Shown: piece after piece, positions 10,505-23,661 of the stretch
Numbering within the stretch: position 1 is the first letter of the stretch
How the letters are laid out: the number at the start of each line of letters is the position of its first letter
Assembly: GCA_013398295.1 (NCBI GenBank)
Contig: VZSF01005551.1
Span: 29,106 to 93,105, forward strand
Source of the DNA: Chionis minor
Lineage: Eukaryota > Chordata > Aves > Charadriiformes > Chionididae
Reading direction: 5' to 3'
DNA length: 64,000 nucleotides
Translations under genes and position numbers: made by a program
Notes under the pieces: generated by a model
Databases searched by the model: none
Told to the model about the DNA's origin: nothing
Seen by the model: only the letters and a program-made list of their open reading frames with translations

Positions 10505-13500
10505 GGTAGGCTTTCAAAAGACTTCATTCTCCATTTTGATACATAAGGAAACATTCAAATTTTAACAAACAGCAGCCCCTGCCAACAGAATGAGGTGGTG
10601 ACACTTTATTCACATGCAAGAAATCTGTATTATATGTAGCTAATACTGGTATGGTACCACCACACTTGAGACAAGAACTGAGATTTCCTACCTTCTCTGT
10701 ATGAATTGGATCCCAAAGTTTGTAAGTCCTTTTAAAAACATAATGTTACATTCTGTCCCCTATTTTACTTCTGGACTATTCTGCCCATCTTACGTGTGTG
10801 CTCCAGTGAGTTGTGCCTTGTTTTACAAACTTTTGGGAGGCTAGGTGGCTTGCTGTGAGTTTCTGGATAATATCTAGCATTTAATTGTGTGCCAAAGACC
10901 TCCATTTTCGACATCTGGTAGTTCTGTCCTGTGGATCCCATATGTATGGCCAGCTTCATCACACCAGAAAGGATGAGAGTTGTGTACCACAGAATATATT
11001 TCACTGGTGTCACCAGCCTTGCTCATATGGAAGTTTCCTTTCATGGACCTTAAAGCTCTATGGTTGAACATCTAAGAGAGGAAGAGGGGAACAGAATTTC
11101 CATATTGTACAGTTCTGACAGTGAAATTGAGCCATTACTGCTCTTCACTGCACTGTGGGTTCAGCACAGGCTTGGGCTAATCAAGCAAAGTTCCACATCA
11201 TTCTACTAGGGTTTCAGTCCTCTAGCAAGAGGTGTGCACACAACACCCACACAGAGTGATGTCAAGGCATCTAACTGTGGGAAAACCGTGTCTGGAACAC
11301 ACTGAAAAACTATTGCCATCTCTGCTCTCCCTGCCCTGTAAAGCACTTGGCTAGAGTTCTTTTATAGGCTACACAGGGTGCTCCAACCGATCCCTACAGC
11401 AGGAAGGTTTGTTTTATCCCCTGAAAGATTAGGGTGCTTTTTTGTTCACTGTGCTGAGTTTCTTTCTTTTCCTCAAGCCTACACTGAGAGATTTGCAGTC
11501 AGTGCCACCACCACTGCAATGACCTTGGGTGGCAGGAGGCAGTATTTGTTCTTTTGCACAAATGTACCTTTCATATTAATAGCACTTCTCATTTTCTCTG
11601 TGTTTCCAACATCTTAAATCAAGAAAAATATAAAATGTTCAGAGGCAAATAGAAAGAACGGTGGCTCAGGTTCAGTAATAATCCAGATAGGAATTTTAAA
11701 CAGAACGAGTTAAAAAGTCAAGTTGTTATGGCCCTACAGAAGTAGACACTGTATTTTTCAGTGTCACACAAGGCAGAAATAAGAAAATACCTAGTTGCTT
11801 TTCATAAAATCTGCAATGTTTCAGAACTGAAGCAAAGTCACTTTTTCTTTTAATGGAAGAAATTCTCAGTGTGTACAAAATTGTTTGTTAAAACCCACAT
11901 TCACTGGAAGTATATTCCTGTTGATTGAAGTTTACTAAATCAACTTTTTAATTTCTGGTCTTCATTGCAAAATGAGACATACATCAGCAACCTCTAATTA
12001 CAGCACCTACCTGAAAATGGACTAAGAACTTGAATCTGAATCTGAACTTTTGACCAAGACAGTAAATGAGGTCTAGGAATATGGGTGATATTGTGGCTTG
12101 CAAAGTACAGGGAGGGCAAACTGAGTGCAGTACACAGAAATTTGAGAGACAATTTCAGAGAGAAATTCCCAACTTCATAGGTCATTACAGATTTTTTTCC
12201 ATTGCAGGAAAAGAAAAAATACCTTCTATATTTTTATTTAAGGGAAGCAATGAAAAAAGCACAAGTCAGTCTTCCATGGGATACATACACTGCTCTTTCT
12301 GTGAAAAGATGCAGCTGAAATCAGGTGGGAATGGAAAATGCCTTACATAATTAGAAGGGTCCTAGAAATTTAGATCTTTGGTATCTGAAAGGGTAACTGT
12401 AACAGCTGTATAGCTGTGTGCTTCTGCAAGGAGACAAATCTGAAAGGGAAAAGCTATAATACAGAATCAAAGTAAAATAAATTAAAAAAAAAAATTAATC
12501 TGCTTGGAGAAAAAGAAAAAATCTAACACTTAGCAAATGCTTACCTAAGTATAGCAATTAAGATGGCAGAATCATAATTAAACAGTTATGTAATTAAAAT
12601 CTCTGTATGTTGTAAATTAAAACCACATCAGGGAAAATTTATGCTTATCTTTCACAAACCACAGTCTACAGCTGTAAATTGTAAAGATCACTATACAGTC
12701 ATGAAAAGGAAGATATCTCAGATTTAACAGGGGCAAGTCTGAACTCAAAGGCAATCGTGATGTGGATAAGAAAAGCTTTCAGAATGTCAGAGAATAATCT
12801 GCTTTTATCTCTCTGAAGGTAGTGACAAATTAATTACTGACATGCAGATTCAGACCATCTGTTTTGGGGAACCAGTGGTTGGGTTTTGATTCATTTTTGC
12901 TGTCAGAATTAAAACTATGTGCATTTCACAGATCCTTCTTTGACTCACCGATTAGTATATCCAGTCTTGTTTCCCTGAAATTAAGGGATGCACTTTGTTT
13001 CTTAACTTGAAGAGCAATCAGGAATGCTGAGTTAGACATCAGTGGAGAAAGAGCTGAAGCTGACTTTCTTCAGTGACCCAAATGACAGAGGCCAGCCATG
13101 CTTCTTATATATGGTATAAAGGCATCAGAAGCATATTAAAACAAATGAAAAAATCACTGAACGTTTTTGTACGTGGGTACATGTAAAGCACACTGCTACC
13201 AAAAAATTACAGCAAGAAATTAATTAATGAATGCTTAAGAGTCCAAAAGTGTTGCCAAGTTATTTCCCCTGGCTCATTGTCTCATCCTAAGGATCTAGTG
13301 CAAGACTTCTGGTTCTCTGTTTTATTGCAGCATGGAAGAAATTATAGGTACATATCTTGCCTAGACGTATCTGAAGTCTCTTTTTTTTATGCATTTCATA
13401 ATGAAGTTTTTCAAAGGCTAAAGGTACTTTGTCCCCACCAAGACAAAGAAAAACCTTGAAGAATGTTTCATTCTGCTTCTGTTACTTTTTTTTTTTAATT

Positions 13501-13565
13501 TTACTTGTAACACAGGTCCTTAATAAGCCTAATGTTTCATAACCACTGGCTCGTAACCATCTCCA
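10505..13565. other. Unique AT-rich DNA, no gene seen
   Basis: I see no interspersed repeat between the old LTR and the long CR1 that starts near 13566. Short frames at 10765-11071, 11378-11617 and 12066-12350 lack recognisable motifs. An A11 run lies at about 12484. Confidence 0.55.
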
Positions 13566-15612
13566 GTGTTTGGGGATGTAAAAGCCAAAGACAACTTTGC
13601 CTACAGTGACTATGAAATCCTGAGAGGAGAGAGCAAGGCAAAAAGCAAGATCACAACCTTAGGATTCAGTAGAGCAGAATTCATCCTCTTCATGGATCTA
13701 CTTGAAAGAGCTCCACAGCATAAGGCCCTGGAAGGAAGTGGGGTCCAATAAAGCTGGTTGGTACTTAACGTTCACCTCCTCCAAGCAATCCATCCCAGTG
13801 AAGAGGTTGTCAGACAAAAATACCAGGTGGTCTGTATGGATGAACAAGGAGATTCTATCAAAATTCAAACACAAGAGTATAGGGAAGGTGGAAGCAAGCA
13901 CGGAAAAACTGAGAGGAATACAGAGACATACTCTGAGCCTGTAGAGATGTGGTTAGGAAAGCCAAAGCCACCTGGACTGAATATGGCAAGGGATGTTAAA
14001 GGCAACAAGAAAGGCTTTTACAAGCATATAGGTAGCAAAAAGAAGACTAGGGAAAATGTGGGATGATTGCTTAACAATCCCTGCTGATACGGGACATGGA
14101 AAAGACTGAGATACTGAATGCTTCACTCACCTCAGTCTTTACTAGAAGGACCATCCTTCAGGAATTCATGCTCCTGAAAAACAGGTGGAGAGTCTGCTGT
14201 GAGGAAGGATTACTTTTGGTGGAAGAGGATTGAGTCAGGAAATACTTCAGCAAGCTGGAAATATGTAAATCCATGGGCCCTGATGGGATGCACCCACAAG
14301 TACCAAGGAAGCTCTCTGACGTCATTACAAGGATGCTCTTGGTGATCTTTCAAATGATCATGGCAACTGAGAGAGGTGCATGAGGACTGGTAGAAAGAAA
14401 GTGTCATTCCTGTCTTCAAAAAGGGCAAGAATTAGGACCCGGAACTAGAGGCTTGTCAGCCTCACCTTAATCCCCAGGAAGGCGATGAAACAGCTGATCC
14501 TGAAAAGCATTTCTAGACTCTTGAAGGACATGGAGATGATCAAGAGTAGTCACCATGGATTCACAAATGGGAACTCATGCCTCACCAACTGAATAATCCC
14601 ATGAAATGACTGGCTTTGCGGATGAGGGAAAAGCAAGCAGTTAAATCACAATATCAGCTTCACTTCCGCAAGGTATTTGGTACTGTCTCCCATAAGATCC
14701 TTGTGGAGAAGCTGATGAAGAGTGGGCTGGATAAGTAGACAGTGAGGTGGATTGAAAAGCATCTGAATGGTCAGGCCCGGAAGGTGGTGATGAGTGGTAC
14801 AAAGTATAGTTGGACACCAGCAATTAGCATTGTATCCAAGGGGTCAGTAATGATTTTGATGATGGGGCAGAGTGTACCCTCAGGAAGTTTGCTGATAACA
14901 CAAAACTGGGAGGGGCAACTGTTGTAAGAAGTGGGTTGAGAGGAACATCATGCAGTTCACGGTGGATGTCAAGCTGGACACAAGACAATGATTTTTTGCC
15001 CACGTGGCAAAGCAAGCCAATGGGTATCCTGGGCAGCATTAGGAGTGTATTCAGCAGGTTGAAGAAAGTGATCCTTCCCCTCTTCTCAGCCCTGGTGAAG
15101 CCACACCTGAAGTCCAGTTCTGGGCTCCACAATACACAAGAGATAAGAACATACTAAAAAAAGTGCAGTGAAGGACCATGGAGATGATGAAGGGACTTGA
15201 GCATCTTTGCTATGAGTAAAGGCTATGTGAACTGGGACTGTTTAGCCTGGAGAAGAGAAGGCTCAGGGGAAACCTCATCAATGGATGTAAATGCTTGAAG
15301 GAAGGGTGTAAAGAAGACAGAGTAGATTCTTTGCAGTGGTGCCCAGTGACAGGATCAGAGGCAACAGGCACAACCTGAAATACCAGAGGTTTCCTCTGAA
15401 CATCAGGAGTAATTTCTTCACTGTGAAGGTGACGAAGTGCTGGAACAGGTTGCTCAGGGTTGTTGTAGAGCCTCCATCCCTGGGGATATTCAAAAGCCAT
15501 CTGGACACAGTCTTTTGCATCCAGCTCTAATTTGCCTTTCTTGAGCAGGGGGCCTGGACTGGATGACTTCCAGAGATCACTTCCAACCTCAGTCATTCCA
15601 TGATTCTGTGAT
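13566..15612 (+). mobile_element. CR1 LINE copy, about 2 kb, endonuclease end to 3' terminus
   Basis: This is the longest CR1 copy here. It opens in the end of the ORF2 endonuclease domain (G-D-V-K-A-K-D-N-F at 13575). It runs through the linker with A-R-D-V-K-G-N-K-K-G-F-Y-K-H near 13985-14030 and through the RT, where 'SVTFVFKKGKN'-like and 'FRKVFGTVSHKIL'-like segments can be read across frames. It ends in the 3' tail 'CCAACCTCAGTCATTCCATGATTCTGTGAT'. The catalytic box at about 14887 reads F-A-D-N instead of F-A-D-D. There are several frameshifts, and roughly 150 bases appear to be missing around 14940-14960 compared with relatives such as the 47.1 kb copy. Its 3' tail differs from the 2.5 kb group, so it is a different CR1 subfamily. 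Defective. Confidence 0.93.
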
Positions 15613-16309
15613 AGCTAACAATGTATTTGTATACTGGCACTGTCGATATTTTTCAGCAATGTGCAATCCTAAACTGTCTCTGACTCTAGGATAATTCAAA
15701 AAGCTGTCCTTAAATACATGTTATTTTCCAAAACCTCTCCTCTACTTTCAAAGTCCTAATTTTTGTTGTCCCTTGGACAGGAGTGGCATTTATTTATTTA
15801 TTTATTTGTTTATATTAAAAAAATATACATATATATTTACAAGTTGCAATTTCTGTTCAGGAAGATTTTTTTTTTCCCCTCAGCTATATTCTCTGAACTG
15901 TGTATAAAGTGAATTTTCCTGATTCAAGACCTTGAAGGCCTGGAATCCTTGCAGCAAGGAAAGTTTCCTTGTATGACCCATCTGACTTCACCACTAAAAA
16001 AAGTCTGTAAAGAAAAATAACTAGTCAGAAAAAAACATAAGTAGTCTTATAGCCTCAGATAACCCATTTCCTGCCATGTTACTCATGCAGAATTTCCCCT
16101 CTAGCACTGGAACGCTGTATACAGAAGAGTAACATGTGATTTCTCAAAAAAAAGGGGCATTTTTTTTCTTTCACCCACAGATATGGGGATTATGCCACAG
16201 TTAATTGCACACAGAAAAGAGCAGAGCAGGTAACTGGTACTTTGGAGAGCATAGCCTGTCTCAGCACCAAACAGCAAATCCTTGTGCATGAGGTTGGATT
16301 GATGGGCGA
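15613..16309. other. Unique spacer with TTTA microsatellite
   Basis: Spacer between two CR1 copies. It holds a TTTA repeat at 15788-15813 followed by AT-rich sequence to about 15839. No gene is seen. Confidence 0.6.
15788..15813. repeat. (TTTA)n microsatellite
   Basis: About five tandem TTTA units with one TTTG variant, followed by an A7 run and TA/CA dinucleotides. Confidence 0.9.
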
Positions 16310-17098
16310 AAGCCAATGGTTTGAGGTTTAACAAGGCCAAATGCTGAGTCCTGCACTTGGGTCACAACAACTCCAGGCGACGTCACAGGCTTGGGGAAGC
16401 GTGGCTGGAAAGCTGTTTGGCAGAAAAGGGTCTGGGGGTCCTGGTAGACAGTCAGCTGAACATGAGCCAGCAGTGTGCTCAGGTGGCCAAGAAGGCCAAT
16501 GGCATTTTGACCTGTATCAAGACTAGTGTGGCCAGCAGGAGCAGGGAAGTGATTATGCCCCTGTAGTCAGCACTGGTGAGGCCCCACCTCAAATACTATG
16601 TTCAGTTTTGGGCACCACAGTATAGGAGGGACATTGAGGTGCTGGAGCATGTCCAGAGAAGGGCAACGAAGCTAGTGAGGAGTCTAGAAAACATGTCTTA
16701 CGAGCAGCAGCTGAAGGAGTTGGGATTATTTAGCCTGGAGAAGAGACGGTTGAGGGAAGACCTTATCACTCTCTACAACTACCTGAAAGGAGGTTGTAGT
16801 GAGGTGGGGGTAAATCTCTTCTCCCAGGTAACAAGTGATAGGACAAGAAGAAATGGCTTCAAGTTACACCAGGGAAGGTTTAGGCTGGATATTAGGAAAA
16901 ACTTCTTTATGGAAAGGGTTGTCAAGCATTGGAACAGGCTGCCCAGGGAAGTGGTGGAATCACCATGTCTGGAGGTATTTAAAAGACAGGTAGATGTGAG
17001 GGACGTGTTTTAGGGGTGGTTTAGCAGTGTTAGGTTTATGGTTGGACTCAGTGGTCTCGAAGGTCTCTTCCAACCTGAGTGATTCTGTGATTCTATGA
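16310..17098 (+). mobile_element. CR1 LINE copy with preserved ORF2 C-terminus
   Basis: A 5'-truncated CR1 of about 790 bp. It starts in the 'GAGGTTTAACAAGGCCAAATG' region just after the RT domain and ends with 'CTTCCAACCTGAGTGATTCTG' and one ATTCTATGA unit. The last 145 codons of ORF2 (16576-17013, plus strand) are uninterrupted. They show [41 protein letters not shown] and L-E-V-F-K. Upstream of 16576 an in-frame stop (CTG-TAG) has replaced the usual tyrosine codon. The uninterrupted frame suggests this is one of the younger copies. The 3' end type matches the minus-strand copy at 23215. Confidence 0.96.
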
Positions 17099-18189
17099 GT
17101 CTGCTGAACTATGCCCAGCGGGAACCCGCGTACGGTACTGCAGCTCTTTTTCATCTACTGCAGTGTACACCATACAGTCAGCTACTGTCCAAGTGAAGCT
17201 GGGACTTCCTGATCCTTAATAATCTTAACTCTGTCTGGATTATATCACTTGGAACCTCTCAGAAAAGTATGTGCAACAGAGTTATGCCTACCTACATTAT
17301 ACTGCATTAGGAATTTGCTTATTCAGGTAGCTTGAATCAGTACGTTGAAAATACATCTGTATTATTTTAAAGGAGTTTGATTATACCAGGTTTGCTTCAC
17401 TGCTCACTTTTGTATTTTAATTTTCACTTTAACATTCCTGAAATGCAAAGAAAGGTGAGTGCTCAGTCTTGATATTAAAGACCACAAAATTCTCAGATCT
17501 GTTTAGTAAAACCCAGCATTACCAGCAATTTTAGAAATTTAATCTACCCAAAGATAGCGCACCTAAATTTTTACATTTGTGTATGTTTCACGATGTCTTT
17601 TGTGATATCTGACGTCATTTACACCTTCTTGATTACTTTTGCTTGTTAGACACTCACATGACAAACATGACTAACAAGAAAAGCATATAAGTTGCAGCTG
17701 GAATGTGTACCTACATCTGGGGATGTGCAAGAAACACTCTGAGGCTCTGCATAGCTGGTCCCTTTCAGCACTTGCAAAGTGTAGATCACCACTCCCCAGA
17801 GGATGGCAAAAGTGTTGAAAAGCAGCCTCAAAGTATTAAACAGTAGCCATTAGCAGGAGCAATTTAGTTTCTGAGCAAAATTAAAACCCTAATAACCAGC
17901 TTTAAATATTTTATAGTGGCTGGAAACTGTTAAGCAACCCTAATTGCTGGCAGCAGCCAGTATGCTTCTACCTGCAGCCACTGATTCTGGAATGTTCTCA
18001 TTCTTCCAACACGCGCAGGTAAGATGTGGCCCAAAAGCTGTAAGGAAGATGGATCTAGCACTGCTTTGAATGTTGGTTTGCATCACCACTATGCTTGGAA
18101 CTTTAATCTCTCTGTGCTATTGATTGTTGTGTATTCAGTATTCATGGATGACTGTAAGCTGTAAGCAAAGTAACAGAATACATCATCAT
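17099..18189. other. Unique DNA, no gene seen
   Basis: Spacer between two CR1 copies. No repeat or credible coding frame is visible. A CAG|GTAAGA donor-like site at about 18018 has no convincing partner. Confidence 0.55.
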
Positions 18190-20072
18190 TCTGTAGCCTG
18201 GAAGGAATACAGAGAGATTGTCCAGACAGCCAGGGATCAGGTTAGGAGAACTAAAGCCCAGATAGACACAAGTCTGGCCAGGGACATCAGGAGCAACAAG
18301 AAAGCCTTCTATAGGTATACGGGAAACAAAAGACTAGGGAAGATGTGGGCCCACTCAGGAAGGAGATGGGAGACCTGGTCACCCAAGACATAGAGAAGTC
18401 TGAGGTACTCAATGACCTTTTTTGCCTCAGTCTCCTCTGGTAAAGGCTCTAATCACACTACCCAAGTTGCAGAAGATAAAAGCAGGGACTGGGAGAATGA
18501 GGTACTGCCTACTAGAGGAGAAGACCAGGTCTGAGACCAGCTAAGGAGCCTGAACACGCACAGGTTCGTGGGACCTGATGAGATTCACCCACGGGTCCTG
18601 AAAGAACAGGTGGATGTAGTTGTTGAGCCACTATCCATCATATTTAAAAAGTCATGGTGCTCTGGTGACATTTTTGCTGACTGGAAAATGGAACATAACC
18701 ACCATTTTCAAAAAGGGTAGAAAAGAAGACCCAGGAAACTACAGGCCAGTCAGTCTCACCTCTGTGCCTGGCAAGATTATGGAGCAAATCTTCCTGGAAA
18801 CTCTGCTAAGACACATGGAAAATAAGGAGGTGATTGGTGGCAGCCAAAATGGAGCAAATCATGCCTGACAAATTTGGTGGTCTTCTAGAAAAACTTTATA
18901 ATGTTGGTGATAAGGGGAGAGCAACTGACATCCTGGACTTGTGCAAGGCATTTGACCACTGTCCCACATGATATCCTGGTCTCTAAATTGGAGGCATGGA
19001 TTTGATGGGTGGACCACTCAGTGAATAAGGAAATGGCTGGATGGCTGGACTCAAAGAGTTGCAGTCAGCGGCTTGATGTCCAAGTGGAGCCCAGTGACAA
19101 GTGGTGTTCCTCAGGGGTCAGTACTGGCACCAGTACTGTTTAACATCTTTGTTGGAGATACAGATGTTGTGACTGAATGCACCCTCAGCAAGTTTGACAA
19201 TGACACCAAGATGTGTGGCGGAATTGACATGCTGGAGGGAACAGATGCCACACAAAAAGACCTGGACAGGCTTGAGAGTTGGGCCCATACCAACCTCATG
19301 AAGTTCAACAAGGCAAACTGCAAGGTCCTGTATGGGCGTCAGGGCAATCTCATGCACAAATACATGCTGGGTGGAGAACAGATCGAGAGCAGCCCTCAGG
19401 AGACAGACTTGGGGCTGTTGGTAGATTAGAAGCTCAACATCAGCGGCAGTGTCTGTTTGCAGCCTAGAAACCCAGAAGCATAGCCAGTAGGTTGAGGAAG
19501 GTTATTCTCCCCCTCTACTCTGCTCTTGTGAGACCCCACCTGGAATACTGTGTCCATCTCTGAAGCCCTCAACACAAGAAGGACATGGCCCTGTTAGAGT
19601 GGGTCCAGAGGAGGGCCATGAATATGATCACAGGGTTAGGGCACCTCTGCTACGAGGACAGGCTGAGAGAGTTGGCGTTGTTCAGCCTGGAGAAGAGAAG
19701 GCTCCAGGGTGCCTTCTTATAGATCTTATAGAGGCCTTCCAGAAGGGGGCCTAGAAGAAAGCTGGAGGGGTCTTTTTACAAGGGCATGTGGTGATAGGAC
19801 AGGAGGCAATGGCTTCAATCTGAAAAACGGTAGATTTAGATTAGATCTCAGGAAGAATTTTTTCACCATGAAGGTGGTGTAGCACTGGAACAGGTTTCAC
19901 AGAGAAGCTGTTAGGGCCCCATCCCTGGAAATGTTTGAGTCCAGGCTGGATGGAACTGAGCAACCAAGTCTAGTAAGATGTGTTCTTGCCCGTGGCAGGT
20001 GGATTGGAACTAGATGATCTTTAAGATCCCTTCCAACCTAAATCATTCTATCATTCTATGATTCTATGATTC
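18190..20072 (+). mobile_element. CR1 LINE copy, about 1.9 kb, RT domain to 3' terminus
   Basis: It begins in the linker before the RT (W-K-E-Y-R-E-I-V-Q at 18200) and continues through [12 protein letters not shown]. The RT fingers ([14 protein letters not shown] at 18735) and palm (S-G-V-P-Q-G-S-V-L-A-P-V-L-F-N-I-F at 19098-19150) follow, in a frame open from 19073 to 19429. The catalytic box at about 19195 reads K-F-D-N-D-T-K where F-A-D-D-T-K is expected, so the first catalytic aspartate is gone. Other parts carry stops and frameshifts. The end is 'CTTCCAACCTAAATCATTCTATCATTCTATGATTCTATGATTC', with three to four octamer units. It belongs to the same 3' group as the 2.5 kb copy. Confidence 0.95.
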
Positions 20073-23000
20073 CCCTTTCTCCTGTTTTTGGTCTCATGTA
20101 GACCCTTTTTCTCCATCCTGCATATCTTTAATTATAATTTTATTAATACATAACCATAATAATATATAAATAGTTAAAAATAAAAATATAAATAATAATT
20201 TTTTTTCATGTTAATTACAGTCTTCCATTATTGCTTTAGTCTGCCTCATTTTCTCTTTCCTTGTGCACTTTAAGGTAAGGCCTGCCTTGTCATGTTTTCT
20301 TCAGCTGGAAGAATTCATCACAGCCATTTTGACTATAATTTTAATGCCACTGCTTCTGTTTCATCCTTCTTCACAACACTTATCTCTGATTATTTTCTGG
20401 TGAGAGGATGTTAAGGATTTGCTAAGGACAGCTGTTTATGAATACTTGGAATTTAGATAGTAACATTTTGATAAATAACCGTAAAAGAGCTGTTACACTG
20501 GAATTCAATATACAATGTTTACTCCAGATGGTAACACTTCTCTTTCTTCAGATTACTTAGGGTTATGAAGACATATCTGGCTTTCTCTTTCCAGTCATAA
20601 ATTTTTGTTTTGCTTAACAATATTGCTGAAGTGTATAAAATTCTGCCCCTAATCTGTGCCAGTCCAAGATATTGTTTAATGATGTTCCTCTCTGACTGCA
20701 TGTTCTCGGGGTTTAGCTTATGTTGTTGCTTTAGATTATTTCTACCCCGTAACTATAAATTAGTTTGTTTTGGTCTGCTTTCCTCTAAAGGATATGAGGT
20801 TAAGGTCACGTGTAGTCTGTGCGGAAATGTACCACATTCCTTGTAGTTATCCAATTTATCTCTTTGCCCCATCTAAGTCATTATGTGTAACAAGAGTGTA
20901 CTTAGGCTAAGACACTCATTTCTGCAATTACCTGAGATGGGCAAAAATATCACCAATATTACACAATATATCTTCAGCAGTCTGAGAAGGAGAAAATATA
21001 TGTCTAAACATAAGATTGGCCCCAAATCATAACATATGAGTCTGAACCAACACTGAAAGTCAGGGTGTTAGTTTTCGTTAACTTGAAAATCTTGATTTCA
21101 GAGAAAAGTCCTGTAGAGAAAATCTGTGACCATATAGAAGCTGACATGCTTCATTGGGCTCCTGCCTTTCAAGACCAATTGTCAGCACTTCCCAGAGTTA
21201 TCTAGACCAGATGGTCTAGAAGAACAACAGAAAAAAGTCTAGAAATAAGACAGAATAAAAGCAGTGGGCTGAACACGTTCAGGACTGAAGTTAACCATTA
21301 CTAATTTACTTAGCAGAACACTTATTATAACACAGAAAGTTAGAGAAAGTTCCTGCTAGTGAGCAGAGTGATTCGTCTTCCTCTAACTTGTTGCACTTGA
21401 GATGTTAGACTGTTCATCAGTGTACTGTACTGTACAGTACTGCGCCTCCATGACATAAATCATCTAAGTTGTTGTACCTGGCACACTTAGGTACAATGCA
21501 TGAATTTATGTCTAGGCTAAAGGACAAAGGTTAAACAGGACTGAAATGACCCAAAACCATCATTAGACAATGTGCTGGCCCTTTGCTTGAAGGTGAACTT
21601 CTTCCTGTATTTATCTTAAAGTACAGTTGATGACCCAAAAACTCCAGCTGAAGCAAAAGTTCTTCAGTATATGCACTTCAATATCATACATGGGCAGCAT
21701 GTGTGTGTACATATATTATGTCATGTGTGTGTATATATATATGCATATTTTTATATGTCATGTATCTGTTTTCTGAGGAGCACGGATCTCAGACATTTGA
21801 GTGGTGAAGTACGATGGTAGAAAGAAAACTCCTTAAAACTTTTTTCCATAGAAAACATTAATCAAAAGATCAAACCAGTATGCTATCATGGAGAACTTTT
21901 GAATGATGTCAGTTTATGTGGTAATTTCTGAGCTACTGGGAAAAACTGGAGAGTCAAATAATGATCTGTTTTTATTATTATTATTGCTTGGGCTGCAAGA
22001 GATTTATTTTGCTCTGTGTTGATCCACACATTAACCTCTAACTTCAAAGGAAGCTGGACAAGGTGCACCCTCATGGTCTGGTATCACCTTGATTTATCTC
22101 AGTGTCCGCTCACATCAGGGAACCAAAGAGAGGTCAAGAAATTCTGCCCTCAATCATAAGAAAGGTGAAACACTCTCCTCCACAGAAAGCAGAGGCAAAT
22201 CTATTTAAATACAAGCAAAATGCAATTACACATCTGGTAATCAGTGTTGGTGCAGGTGTTGCTGGAATAAGATTCAGGCAGATTAATTATTTACACAGAT
22301 TATGTCTATGATTTGCAATGGACTTAAGGGAGGCTTCCTGGCAAGGATTGGGGGAGGATTGTTTGTGATTAACTTAAAAGCAAGGATAAAGCAATGCCAT
22401 TATTAAGTAAATACTGTGATCTGAATCAACATTTACTGTGATTGGTAAAGTCTTGCATGCTGATTGGCTTCAGCAGGCAAGCTGGAGAGGAGGCAGAAAG
22501 AGTATGATGGGGGGTGGGAAGCAGTGAGAGAGGAACGTGTCAGTTAAGTATGCTCAAATTCTGTGTTTGTGTTTTTGTACACACTGTCAAAGAATGACTG
22601 TCTCGCAGTGAGAGAGTGGGAATGAATTACAATTTTCTAAACACTGAGATTCTGTTGCCATAATGTGCTTATAGGAATTATAGTGGAAATGAGTATCTGG
22701 AGGCAGATTGAAAGACTTGACCTAATGCCCTTATCTCTCAGTCCTCCAACTCCAATCTAATGAACATATACCCATAATTATTTCTCAAATAGTTTTTATC
22801 TAATTTTAAAGTGGATAATTTATAGCACTTGTAGAAAAATGCTGTAAGTTTTATTAAAATATTCAGCATTAGGAGAACTTTGAGCAGAATATATTTCCTT
22901 ACTGTTCTACTAAGTCATACATATTTATAATATTAAAAACTCTTCAGTTGCTTTAATAATAGCATTCTGGTCCATAGATCTGAATACTAATGTTAATGTA

Positions 23001-23214
23001 TCTGCTGCATGCACTAGAAGGCCGTGCACCGGATAACATACGTTTTATACTTCCTATTTTTTCTATATGTGTTTCTGAATTTCCTTACTTTGCCTTTAAT
23101 TAAGATTTGTTTTATGATAAAAAACACATTGTAAGCAAGGAATAAAAGCACTGGGAAGACAACTAATATTTCTCCACAGTTCTATTGGGCCCCAGCCTAG
23201 TAGTGCTCAGCATT
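20073..23214. other. Unique AT-rich DNA, no gene seen
   Basis: About 3.1 kb without a recognised interspersed repeat. It contains a GTACT-rich palindromic patch at about 21421-21442 and a TG/TA microsatellite at 21699-21768. At 22436-22470 two inverted CCAAT boxes (GATTGG) lie 26 bases apart upstream of a purine-rich stretch. No credible coding frame is present. Confidence 0.55.
21699..21768. repeat. TG/TA compound microsatellite
   Basis: Blocks of TG and TA dinucleotides are arranged as two loose copies of a unit of about 30 bases, each with a CATGTGTGTGT core followed by TATAT. Confidence 0.75.
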
Positions 23215-23661
23215 TAGAATAGAATCATAGAACCATTTAGGTTGGAAAAGTGTTCTTTAAGGTCATTGAGTCCAACTGTAAACCTAATGCCGCCAAGTCC
23301 ACCACTAAAGCACATCCCGAAGTGCCACAGCTACACATCTTTTAAGTAGCTCCAGGGATGGTGACTGAACCACTTCCCTGAGAAGCCTGTTCCAATGCTT
23401 GACAGTCCTTTCCATGAAGAAATTTTTCTTAATATCCAATCTAAACCTCGTCTGGCACAACTTGAGGCCATCTACTCTTATCCTATGGCTTGTAACTTAG
23501 GAGAAGAGACCAAACCCCACCTCACTACAACCTTCTTTCAGGCAGATGTAGGTAGTGATAAGGTCCCCCCTCAGCCTCCTTTTCTCCAGGCTGAACAACC
23601 CCAGTTCCCTCAGCTGCTCCTCATAATACTTGTTCTCTAGACCCTTCGCCAGCTTCGTTGC
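23215..23661 (-). mobile_element. CR1 LINE copy, 3' end, minus strand
   Basis: Read on the minus strand, this 447-bp CR1 starts in the 'CAACGAAGCTGGCGAAGGG' region and passes the 'CTCCTCATAA' equivalent of S-Y-E-E-Q. It ends at the left with the octamer-like tail (reverse complement of AGAATCATAGAA at 23219-23230). It is the only minus-strand CR1 of the window. The 'CACTAAAGCACATCCC...GCCGCCAAGTCCACC' stretch shows that it shares the 3' untranslated type of the 16.3 kb copy. 5'-truncated and defective. Confidence 0.95.

Noticed and set aside
21421..21442. GTACT palindromic patch as a possible operator or hairpin
   Set aside because: The perfect palindrome is only 14 bases and comes from three GTACT repeats, so it is probably slippage.
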